This document shows positions 1-5,922 of a stretch of 9,686 bases of DNA, piece by piece. The notes beneath the pieces are model-generated. The model saw only the letters and a list, made by a program, of their open reading frames with translations, was not told where the DNA came from and did not search any database. Location of the stretch: the NCBI GenBank assembly GCA_030539475.1, contig JAUNRY010000065.1:1-9686 (forward strand), written 5' to 3'. Every line of letters begins with the position of its first letter. The first letter of the stretch is position 1. Source of the DNA: Bacteroidia bacterium (GTDB lineage Bacteria > Bacteroidota > Bacteroidia > Bacteroidales > Dysgonomonadaceae). Both the position numbers and the translations under genes were made by a program.

Positions 1-21
1 AACAATATAACGATAAGCGAT

Positions 22-336
22 ATGAAAGAAGAATTAAACATTGTACTCACCGAAGCCGTATTTTACACGTTGCTGGCATTGTATTCGCCATTGCACGGCT
101 ACGGCATAATGCAGGAAACCGAAAAAATGAGCAACGGACGCTTAAAACTTTCGGCCGGAACACTCTACGGCGCTCTGTCATCCATGTTGGAAAAAGGCTG
201 GATCAGCGAACTTCCGACAGAAGCGGGAAGCCGTAAGAAGGAATATGTGATAACCAATCTTGGCAAAGAAGTTACCAAAATAGAATTGCTGCGATTGGAA
301 GAATTGGTAGAAAACGGAAAAAAAATTATAAAATAA
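22..336 (+). CDS. PadR-family transcriptional regulator
   Basis: A 104-residue winged-helix DNA-binding protein of the PadR family, cytoplasmic, expected to repress its own operon and respond to a small molecule or membrane stress. Family hallmarks are visible: the N-terminal helix with LTEAVFYTLLAL (9-20), the HGYGIMQ segment (25-31), the recognition helix starting at GTLYGAL (46-52), and the wing with RKKEYVIT (71-78). The short C-terminus lacks the long dimerisation helix pair of PadR subfamily 1, so this is the small (PadR-s2-like) type. The ATG at 22 is preceded by an open frame to the window edge, so a start further upstream cannot be excluded, but the protein already begins where relatives usually do. 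It lies 9 bp upstream of the DUF2812 gene and is almost certainly co-transcribed with it. The ligand is unknown. Confidence 0.9.
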   Translation: MKEELNIVLTEAVFYTLLALYSPLHGYGIMQETEKMSNGRLKLSAGTLYGALSSMLEKGWISELPTEAGSRKKEYVITNLGKEVTKIELLRLEELVENGKKIIK

Positions 337-345
337 AACAGAATC

Positions 346-927
346 ATGGAAAAAACGGTAAGAAGAAATTTCTTCGTATGGGAATACGAGAAAGAAGAAA
401 AATGGCTAAACAAAATGTCTTCCGAAGGTTGGCAGCTTGTACAAGCGAGTTTATTCAAATATAAGTTTGAAAACGGTGAACCCGACGAGTACGAATACAA
501 GTTGGAACTGTTGGATAAGGATACAAAAAATAAGGAGAGCAGGGCTTACCTTGATTTTTTGCAAGAAACAAATGTTGAACTTATTGGCGAAGTATCAAAC
601 TGGATTTATTTACGAAAGAAAAAATCGGAAGGTGGTTTCAGCGATGATAATCGCCTGATTAGAAAAGTAACGCATTCAACTAAAATTGGAGAAATTTACC
701 AGAACATAATGATTCTCTTTTTAAGTATGATTGCGATTTCCGTTGTAGGAATTATGATTTTTCATGATTTAAAAACTTCTCCTGCAACTTCATTTTTCGA
801 AGGGTTCTTTACCGGCATTGTGCTCGCATCCAGCATTATATCGGTTTTGTTGATTCCGGCGATAAAGAAAAATCAGAAAAAAATAAGAAGGGCCTTAAGG
901 GAACTCGTCGTTGCCGAGAGAGGATGA
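346..927 (+). CDS. DUF2812 family membrane protein
   Basis: A 193-residue protein with an N-terminal cytosolic DUF2812 domain and two C-terminal membrane helices. The start RRNFFVWEYEKEEKWLNKM (6-24) followed by SSEGWQL (25-31) is the characteristic DUF2812 opening, in which the protein 'talks' about an aromatic/acidic first helix and an EGWxL turn. Residues about 121-139 and 153-172 are hydrophobic and look like a TM hairpin, followed by a very basic tail (KKNQKKIRR, 174-182) that should stay in the cytoplasm. DUF2812 genes are typically found directly downstream of PadR regulators, as here. By inference it is the partner or target of the regulator, perhaps a membrane-stress or transporter accessory protein; no biochemical function is established to my knowledge. 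Confidence 0.85.
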   Translation: MEKTVRRNFFVWEYEKEEKWLNKMSSEGWQLVQASLFKYKFENGEPDEYEYKLELLDKDTKNKESRAYLDFLQETNVELIGEVSNWIYLRKKKSEGGFSDDNRLIRKVTHSTKIGEIYQNIMILFLSMIAISVVGIMIFHDLKTSPATSFFEGFFTGIVLASSIISVLLIPAIKKNQKKIRRALRELVVAERG

Positions 928-932
928 ATCAC

Positions 933-957
933 AAACAATTTATATAATCGATTGTTT
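933..957. promoter_or_regulatory. Inverted repeat upstream of the S9 peptidase gene, possible operator
   Basis: AAACAAT (933-939) and ATTGTTT (951-957) form a perfect 7-bp inverted repeat with an 11-bp AT-rich spacer, in the 49-bp gap between the DUF2812 stop and the S9 peptidase start. The symmetry and the 18-bp centre-to-centre spacing would suit a dimeric winged-helix regulator such as the PadR protein encoded just upstream, but this is inference. There is no U-tract, so it is not a terminator. In an AT-rich gap such a repeat can occur by chance. Confidence 0.3.
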
Positions 958-976
958 CATTTAAATATTTATCATT

Positions 977-3250
977 ATGAACGTATTTAAAAAACTGGGC
1001 GCCATCATCGCCCTCACAACAGTAATTATGAGCGTAACAGCACAAAGTGTTTCAGGAGACTGGAAAGGAACCTTATCGGTTCAGGGAATGGATCTCGACC
1101 TGATTTTTCATCTGTCGGAAGAGAACGGAGTTTTTAGCGGAACCATGGATGTACCCATGCAGGGAGCAGCCGGAATTCCGGTTGATAAAGTGGAAACCGA
1201 CGGGAAATCGATAAAACTGAACGTATCGGCTGCACAAATTGTCTATAACGGAACCATAGCCGGCGACAGCATCGTGGGAAATTACGAACAAGCCGGAATG
1301 TCGTTGCCGTTAACACTGAAAAAGTTCGAGAGCAAGCTTCCCGGCAACACAGCTTTAGTTTCGTCGGAAGAAGAGCTGCAAGCCCTGAAACTTGCCGACA
1401 AAGGCAATTACAAATACAAAGTGGAAGACTATTTCGCCAAGCCGAAAGCATCGTCGTTTCAACTTTCTCCCAACGGCAAGTACTTGTCGTACATGGAGAA
1501 AGACGGCTTGAAAAATCACGTATATATAAAGGATGTTGCCACCGATAAAGTAACTCGCGCCATCGAAGAAAAAAAGGAGCCGATAAAAGGTTACGGCTGG
1601 GTAAACGATGATCGGTTAATCTATGTTATGGACGATGGAGGCGATGAAAATTATCACATTTACGCGGTGAATATCGATGGAACCAACTCCATGGACTTAA
1701 CTCCTTTTGAGGATGTGAAAGCGATGATGCTGAATGGCCTGAAAGACCAGAAAGATTACATCATCATTTCGATGAACAAAGACAACAAACAAATCTTCGA
1801 GCCTTACAAATTGAATGTAAATACCGGAGAAATGGAGAAATTGTTCGAAAATACCGACCCTGCCAATCCCATTCAGGGATACGATTTTGATAAAGACGGC
1901 AACTTGCGCGGATACTCCAAATTGGTGAACGGTATTGAGATGGAATATTATTATAAAGACCTGGCTTCCGGAGAATTCAACCTATTGAAAAAAATGAATT
2001 GGGATGACTCCTTCGGAGTGATGAGCTTTAATTATTCGAGCAACAACCCTGACGATGCCTATGTGCTCACAAACCTTAATTCCGATAAAACGGAGATTGT
2101 ACTCTACGATTTGAAGCAAAACAAGGAGATTAAAAAAGTGTTTTCCAATCCCCATTTTGATGTCTCGGGCATGAGGCTTTCGCGCAAACGCAATTACGAG
2201 ATTGATTATTTTGCATACGAAGGCGAAAAGTACGTGATTTTACCACAGAGCGACTTTTTTAAAGATTTTTCGACTAAAATGGCTGCCGAATTCAAAGATG
2301 TGGAATATTACGTTACCGATTTTGATGACGATGAAACCAAATTCCTCATCGTGGTGCAAAGCGATAAGCTGTACGGAAAATATTACGAATACGATGTCGA
2401 AACCGGAAAGTTCAGCCTGCTCTACGACCTGATGCCACAACTGAATCCGGCGGATATGGCGGAAATGCGCCCAATTACATTCAAAAGCCGCGACGGACTT
2501 ACACTTCACGGCTATATCACTTTGCCGAAGGCAGCCTTGGAAGGCAAAAAAGTACCGCTGGTGGTGAATCCGCACGGCGGGCCGCAAGGCATTCGCGATT
2601 CGTGGGGTTTTAATCCGGAAACACAGCTTTTTGCCAGCCGGGGATATGCCACGTTGCAAGTAAATTTCCGCATATCGGGCGGTTACGGTAAAGAATTTCT
2701 GCGTGCCGGTTTCAAACAAATCGGACGAAAGGTGATGGACGATGTGGAAGACGGCGTAAAATATGTGATTGAGCAAGGGTGGGCCGATCCCGATAAAATT
2801 GCCATTTACGGTGGTAGCCACGGCGGTTATGCCACGTTGATGGGATTAGTGAAAACTCCCGATTTATACACATGCGGCGTGAATTACGTTGGAGTTTCCA
2901 ATATAGAAACCTTTTTTGCATCTTTTCCTGAATACTGGAAGCCGCTCACGGAAATGGTAAAACAGATATGGTACGATTTGGATAATCCCCAAGAAGCAAA
3001 AATTGCCAAAGAAGTTTCACCTGTTTATCAGACTGCTAAAATCACCAAGCCTGTTTTTGTGGTTCAGGGTGCCAACGATCCCCGGGTAAACATCAACGAA
3101 TCCGATCAAATTGTTACGGCGCTGCGCGCCAAAGATTTGTACGTTCCTTATATGGTGAAATACAACGAGGGACACGGGTTTTATCGCGAAGAGAACCGGA
3201 TGGATTTTTACAGCGCCATGATGGGGTTTCTGGCTAAATACTTGAAGTAG
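977..3250 (+). CDS. Secreted S9 (prolyl oligopeptidase) family serine peptidase
   Basis: A 757-residue exported serine peptidase expected to cleave oligopeptides in the periplasm or outside the cell. A signal peptide spans about 1-22 (basic MNVFKK, hydrophobic core, cleavage near TAQ). Residues about 27-116 (SGDWKGTLSVQG onwards) form a small beta-rich, lipocalin-like domain often placed ahead of alpha/beta hydrolases in Bacteroidota. About 150-480 is the beta-propeller that gates access in S9 enzymes, with repeats such as LSPNGKYLSYME. The catalytic alpha/beta-hydrolase domain occupies about 510-757: oxyanion-region HGGP at 533-536, nucleophile Ser614 in GGSHGG, Asp701 in GANDPR and His733 in NEGHGF. 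All three catalytic residues are present and the length is normal, so it should be active. The sequence looks closer to the acylaminoacyl-peptidase-like S9C group than to classical POP, but substrate specificity cannot be read. No terminator separates it from the DUF2812 gene 49 bp upstream, so readthrough is possible. Confidence 0.95.
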   Translation: MNVFKKLGAIIALTTVIMSVTAQSVSGDWKGTLSVQGMDLDLIFHLSEENGVFSGTMDVPMQGAAGIPVDKVETDGKSIKLNVSAAQIVYNGTIAGDSIVGNYEQAGMSLPLTLKKFESKLPGNTALVSSEEELQALKLADKGNYKYKVEDYFAKPKASSFQLSPNGKYLSYMEKDGLKNHVYIKDVATDKVTRAIEEKKEPIKGYGWVNDDRLIYVMDDGGDENYHIYAVNIDGTNSMDLTPFEDVKAMMLNGLKDQKDYIIISMNKDNKQIFEPYKLNVNTGEMEKLFENTDPANPIQGYDFDKDGNLRGYSKLVNGIEMEYYYKDLASGEFNLLKKMNWDDSFGVMSFNYSSNNPDDAYVLTNLNSDKTEIVLYDLKQNKEIKKVFSNPHFDVSGMRLSRKRNYEIDYFAYEGEKYVILPQSDFFKDFSTKMAAEFKDVEYYVTDFDDDETKFLIVVQSDKLYGKYYEYDVETGKFSLLYDLMPQLNPADMAEMRPITFKSRDGLTLHGYITLPKAALEGKKVPLVVNPHGGPQGIRDSWGFNPETQLFASRGYATLQVNFRISGGYGKEFLRAGFKQIGRKVMDDVEDGVKYVIEQGWADPDKIAIYGGSHGGYATLMGLVKTPDLYTCGVNYVGVSNIETFFASFPEYWKPLTEMVKQIWYDLDNPQEAKIAKEVSPVYQTAKITKPVFVVQGANDPRVNINESDQIVTALRAKDLYVPYMVKYNEGHGFYREENRMDFYSAMMGFLAKYLK

Positions 3251-3282
3251 AGCTGTTAGCCATTAGCTGTTGGTTGTTGGCC
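3251..3282 (+). repeat. Degenerate heptamer tandem repeat (RGCYRTT-like)
   Basis: Immediately after the peptidase stop codon the sequence reads as seven-base units AGCTGTT, AGCCATT, AGCTGTT, GGTTGTT and then a partial GGCC. The first and third units are identical and the others differ only by transitions. It is non-coding. This type of short 7-bp repeat occurs in intergenic regions of many bacteria (my recollection, not checked here). Its position at the very 3' end of the gene means it will be in the mRNA 3' UTR. Confidence 0.5.
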
Positions 3283-3349
3283 GGGAAGTGCAAATACTTG
3301 CCGCTTGTCCAATCAATTTGAACGCAAAGTGAGAAAGTTACCTCTTCCT

Positions 3350-3408
3350 TTTCACTGCATACACGAAAAAAACCGGCATCGCCGGTTTTTTTCGTGTATG
3401 CAGTGAAA
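3350..3408. terminator. Perfect 28-bp-arm hairpin, bidirectional terminator
   Basis: Arms at 3350-3377 and 3381-3408 are perfect reverse complements around a 3-nt loop (ATC, 3378-3380). The inner part is the classic symmetric terminator: seven A, CCGGC, loop, GCCGG, seven T, so either strand yields a GC stem followed by a U-tract. It lies between the convergent peptidase (+, ends 3250) and DUF2461 (-, ends 3444) genes and should serve both. The outer 16 bp of each arm go well beyond what termination needs and suggest selection on the RNA 3' end or an origin as an inverted duplication. Confidence 0.85.
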
Positions 3409-3443
3409 CCAGTTGCAGCACCACAACCGCCTCTTTGCTTTTT

Positions 3444-4103
3444 CTACCGTACCGCCTTGTTCAAGAACTCATTCAACGGATACTGCACCTTAACAATTTC
3501 CATCAACCGATCCACCACATTCTCTTTGAGAAAAAACTCGTTATCGAGCGCGTGATGCGTAACAAAGTGCTTGTTTTTCAGCAGTTCAATCTCTTCAAAA
3601 TCTTTTGGGTAGCCTTTGGGCGGGTTTTTGAGTTTGTCATTGTGAGAGAGGGTGGGGAAGAGCTTCTTGAAATTTTTATCGTTTAAAATTGCGCGCACTT
3701 CATCGGGATTGTGGTAAATGGCATTTCGGATAGCTTGCAGCGTAGCGGGATCGGGCGCGTAAATGCCACCGGCAAAAAACGACTCATCGGGTTGGAGGTG
3801 GATGTAATATCCTGCCATCCGGGTTTTGCGTCCGCCGTTGGCGATGAATGCGCTGAAATGGGTTTTGTAAGGCGTTTTATCGTTAGAGAAACGGATATCC
3901 CGATAGATGCGGAACATACATTCACCGGCTGTTACTGTTCCGATACTCGGGTCGAGTTGGCTGAGCGGGAGAATAAGTGCGTTGATAAAGGTTTCGAACG
4001 TGGCGCGGGCTTCGTTATACTCGTCTTTGTGTTCGTTGAACCAATTGCGGTCGTTATAAACTTGCAGTTGCGCAAGAAAATTGAATATTTGTTTGAAATT
4101 CAT
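3444..4103 (-). CDS. DUF2461 (TIGR02453) domain protein
   Basis: A 219-residue cytoplasmic protein consisting of a single DUF2461 domain, full length for the family. Family motifs are clear: NDRNWFNEHKDEYNEAR near the N-terminus (17-33), RIYRDIRFSNDKTPYKTHF (65-83), the GGRKTRMAGYYIHLQPD segment (90-106), and PPKGYPKDFEEIELLKNKH (161-179). No signal peptide or membrane helix is present. The biochemical function is not established; the domain is widespread in Bacteroidota and actinobacteria and is usually a stand-alone gene, as here. It is transcribed toward the peptidase gene and shares its bidirectional terminator. The ATG at 4103 fits the usual family start (F-FL-L...N-WF). I see no convincing TAnnTTTG promoter in the upstream region. 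Confidence 0.92.
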   Translation of the reverse strand: MNFKQIFNFLAQLQVYNDRNWFNEHKDEYNEARATFETFINALILPLSQLDPSIGTVTAGECMFRIYRDIRFSNDKTPYKTHFSAFIANGGRKTRMAGYYIHLQPDESFFAGGIYAPDPATLQAIRNAIYHNPDEVRAILNDKNFKKLFPTLSHNDKLKNPPKGYPKDFEEIELLKNKHFVTHHALDNEFFLKENVVDRLMEIVKVQYPLNEFLNKAVR

Positions 4104-4137
4104 AGTCTTTGTAAGTTGGGAAAATAAATACTATAAG

Positions 4138-4299
4138 TATCCGTTTGTTTGCCTAACTCGCCTGAAAGGCAGCACTTAACAACCATAAGTACCGCCACTT
4201 CGGGCGGAGTTTTTTGGTTTTGTTTTGCCGCAGGCGACTAAAATCGCCTCCGGTTATGGAAATATGGCTTTTCAAGCCTATCGGGCAATAAAACGGATA
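4138..4299. repeat. Inverted pair of structured modules, REPIN/MITE-like element
   Basis: This non-coding block, most of the 250-bp gap between two minus-strand genes, is bounded by imperfect inverted repeats: TATCCGTTTGTTTGCC (4138-4153) matches the reverse complement of 4284-4299 at 14 of 16 positions. Inside each end lies a matching hairpin with a GAA loop: GCCT-GAA-AGGC (4160-4170) and, read on the minus strand, GGCTT-GAA-AAGCC (4266-4278). The two 11-mer cores differ at two positions that pair with each other (C-G versus T-A). Both halves then run to AACC and a GC stem (ccgcc/ggcgg at 4192-4207; ggcga/tcgcc flanked by further pairs at 4228-4253). No ORF is present. Most likely two copies of a short palindromic repeat in head-to-head arrangement; copy number elsewhere is unknown from this window. 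Confidence 0.55.
4192..4215 (+). terminator. Terminator-like stem and U-tract inside the inverted element
   Basis: CCGCC (4192-4196) pairs with GGCGG (4203-4207) around ACTTCG, followed by AG and six T. It has the form of a weak intrinsic terminator on the + strand. There is no + strand gene between 3251 and 5923 for it to end, so it may terminate an unannotated small RNA or simply be part of the repeat module. A preceding small stem ACTTA/TAAGT (4174-4178, 4186-4190) adds to the structure. Confidence 0.4.
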
Positions 4300-4353
4300 T
4301 CCATTATAAATAAAACATCTAATACCTGAAAAATCTGTATTCTAATCTCTACC

Positions 4354-5499
4354 TTACGACTTCTTTTCCAACAAAAAACGTCTCGTAAGATACTTCCGCA
4401 CGGGTTCATCGTACAATTTCAACGCCAGGTAGGCGAGAAGGATATTCCCGAAAAACAACACCAACGTTATGTGCCAGGTTTGGGCAAATGTGAGGCCGTT
4501 TTTCCAAACCCACGAATAAAACAGGTACATGAACGGATAATGCACAATATAAAGCGGATAAGATATATCGCCTAAGAATTTACACATTGACGTGGTAAAT
4601 TTCGTGTCCGTTTTTCCCGAAGCTCCGATATGGAGGAGTATCGGAAAAACAACGATGATGCACACGGCATCGTACAGGCCGTTCATCCACATTGCCTCCT
4701 CGCCGCCAATGTATGGCAGGGAAAGCAGCACTATTATTGCCGCGCTGCTTATCCAAAACGCCCCTTTTATGTTTGCCGGCTTAAACTTTCGCGACATGAG
4801 CAAGCCCATGGAAAACGCGAACAACAACCGCAGAAAACCGCCGATAAGGTTGTAATCCAGCATCGACCATCCCACGCCTAAATGCCCGTAACCCGAAAAA
4901 TTGAACACGGCAAACGAAGCCAATCCGGCTCCCGCCAGCACAACCACAACGGTGAGCGCTTTGGTGGATAATTTCCGCAAAAACAGCGCGTAAAGAATAT
5001 TCCCGATATACTCGAAGAACAACGTCCACGCAGGCCCGTTCAAAGGATACATTTCGGCGTTTCCACGCACTTCGGCGCCCGCGCCGGGAGCAGCCGGAAT
5101 AAGAAAGAGATGCATAAGCATGGCCAACATGACCATGGACAGGGAAACCTTAGTGCCGTCCCACTGTTCGCTGCCTTGAATAAGAAACGTGATAACACCC
5201 AGCACGGTTCCCAGAATAATAAGGGGATGCAACCGGATTAGCCGGCGTTTGAAGAAATCTTTTTTGCTCATCCTGTCCCAGCGGTCGTCGTACGCGTAAC
5301 CGATAACGAATCCCGACAGGATAAAGAAAAAATCCACGGCCAGGTATCCGTGATTGAATTTTTGGTCGATGGGGCTTGTAGCAAAGGCTTCAAACACATG
5401 AAACCATATAACCATAAGCGCCGCTATGCCGCGCAGCCCGTTGAGTATTTGATAATGCGGCTTGCTGTCTGCAAATGCTGCCGATGAAGTTGTTGACAT
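4354..5499 (-). CDS. Acyltransferase 3 family integral membrane protein
   Basis: A 381-residue polytopic membrane acyltransferase (Acyl_transf_3, OafA/NodX-like) that transfers an acyl group, often acetyl, to a cell-surface glycan or other extracytoplasmic acceptor. Motifs, numbered from the ATG at 5499: NGLRGIAALMVIWFHV (20-35) with the conserved Arg23 and His34; GYLAVDFFFILSGFVIGY (51-68); FFKRRLIRLHPL (82-93), the basic cytosolic motif; GPAWTLFFEYIGNILYAL mid-protein; ISYPLYIVHYP and YDEPVRKYLTRRF near the C-terminus. About ten hydrophobic segments are visible. A longer reading frame reaches a TTG at 5580, but the ATG at 5499 is preferred because the extra 27 residues are not membrane- or family-like and a promoter box lies at 5558-5565. 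No SGNH hydrolase domain follows. It is monocistronic and divergent from the OPT gene; its acceptor is unknown. Confidence 0.93.
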   Translation of the reverse strand: MSTTSSAAFADSKPHYQILNGLRGIAALMVIWFHVFEAFATSPIDQKFNHGYLAVDFFFILSGFVIGYAYDDRWDRMSKKDFFKRRLIRLHPLIILGTVLGVITFLIQGSEQWDGTKVSLSMVMLAMLMHLFLIPAAPGAGAEVRGNAEMYPLNGPAWTLFFEYIGNILYALFLRKLSTKALTVVVVLAGAGLASFAVFNFSGYGHLGVGWSMLDYNLIGGFLRLLFAFSMGLLMSRKFKPANIKGAFWISSAAIIVLLSLPYIGGEEAMWMNGLYDAVCIIVVFPILLHIGASGKTDTKFTTSMCKFLGDISYPLYIVHYPFMYLFYSWVWKNGLTFAQTWHITLVLFFGNILLAYLALKLYDEPVRKYLTRRFLLEKKS

Positions 5500-5557
5500 G
5501 TTGTTTTTGTTTGTAATTTTTAGCAGGTGAATTTGCCGGTTTTTTGCGGCAGGGCTG

Positions 5558-5565
5558 CAAAAATA
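5558..5565 (-). promoter_or_regulatory. Candidate Bacteroidota -7 box for the acyltransferase gene
   Basis: On the minus strand this reads TATTTTTG, an exact match to TAnnTTTG. Transcription would start near 5552, giving a leader of about 52 nt to the ATG at 5499, and would exclude the alternative TTG start at 5580. A clear -33 TTTG element at normal spacing is missing (the nearest TTTG is only 12 bp away). Confidence 0.4.
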
Positions 5566-5851
5566 TAAAATTTCTTTCAAAACAGGAGAGGATTTTCATA
5601 CAAAAAACAACGAATCAAACTTGCCCACTCCGTCGGAAGCGGCCGGCATTGCCCGTTGCGGGTTCCTAAATTATCTATATGAATATCCGCAATTATTCCT
5701 AAACGGGCTGAAAAAGAACGTAAAGAAAGAAACCAAAAACCGATAGGCATTTTTTTATCCTACGGACAATTTTTTACCGGGCACTAATAGTAAAAAATAA
5801 AACGATTGTGCCTTTACCCGTGAATTTCACAAAAAGTTGAGGAAACAGGGC
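5566..5851. other. Intergenic stretch between divergent genes, no gene found
   Basis: Part of a 423-bp gap between the acyltransferase (-) and OPT (+) genes. It holds candidate promoters at its edges, a small hairpin GCCCG-TTG-CGGGT (5651-5663) without a U-tract, and an imperfect stem around 5740-5765 with a T-rich loop. A 57-codon minus-strand reading frame (5577-5750) exists but has no recognisable family or start signal. I see no RNA gene or riboswitch that I can name. Confidence 0.5.
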
Positions 5852-5880
5852 TTGGTTTAAGTATTTTTTTCGTAATTTCG
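5852..5880 (+). promoter_or_regulatory. Candidate promoter for the OPT transporter gene
   Basis: TTG (5852-5854), 18 bp, then TAATTTCG (5873-5880), close to the Bacteroidota -33 TTTG / -7 TAnnTTTG pattern, with one mismatch in each element. Predicted transcription start is near 5886, leaving a leader of about 36 nt before the ATG at 5923. Confidence 0.4.
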
Positions 5881-5922
5881 GGGCTTTAAAAAGTTGTTAA
5901 ATCTAATTTACAGTTTAATCAA

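Noticed and set aside
2240..2821. 193-codon minus-strand open frame inside the S9 peptidase gene
   Set aside because: Antisense shadow of a clearly coding region; the plus-strand frame carries the catalytic motifs and the antisense translation has no family features.
3711..4127. 138-codon plus-strand open frame opposite the DUF2461 gene
   Set aside because: The minus-strand DUF2461 protein is full length with conserved motifs; the opposite frame shows no domain.
4155..4210. Resemblance of the GCCTGAAAGGCAGCA stretch to the SRP RNA tip (GGAA-loop hairpin followed by AGCAG)
   Set aside because: The required pairing of the flanking arms is absent, the loop differs, and the second inverted copy at 4266-4299 shows it is part of a repeat-like structure.
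5577..5750. 57-codon minus-strand reading frame with an ATG at 5750 in the gap between the acyltransferase and OPT genes
   Set aside because: No recognisable domain, no start signal, composition unlike the neighbouring genes, and it runs across the likely promoter region; not supportable as a gene without homologues.
5740..5765. Imperfect stem CCGATAGG / CCTACGG with a T-rich loop as a possible terminator
   Set aside because: It has a bulged base and no U-tract after the stem, and no gene ends there on either strand.
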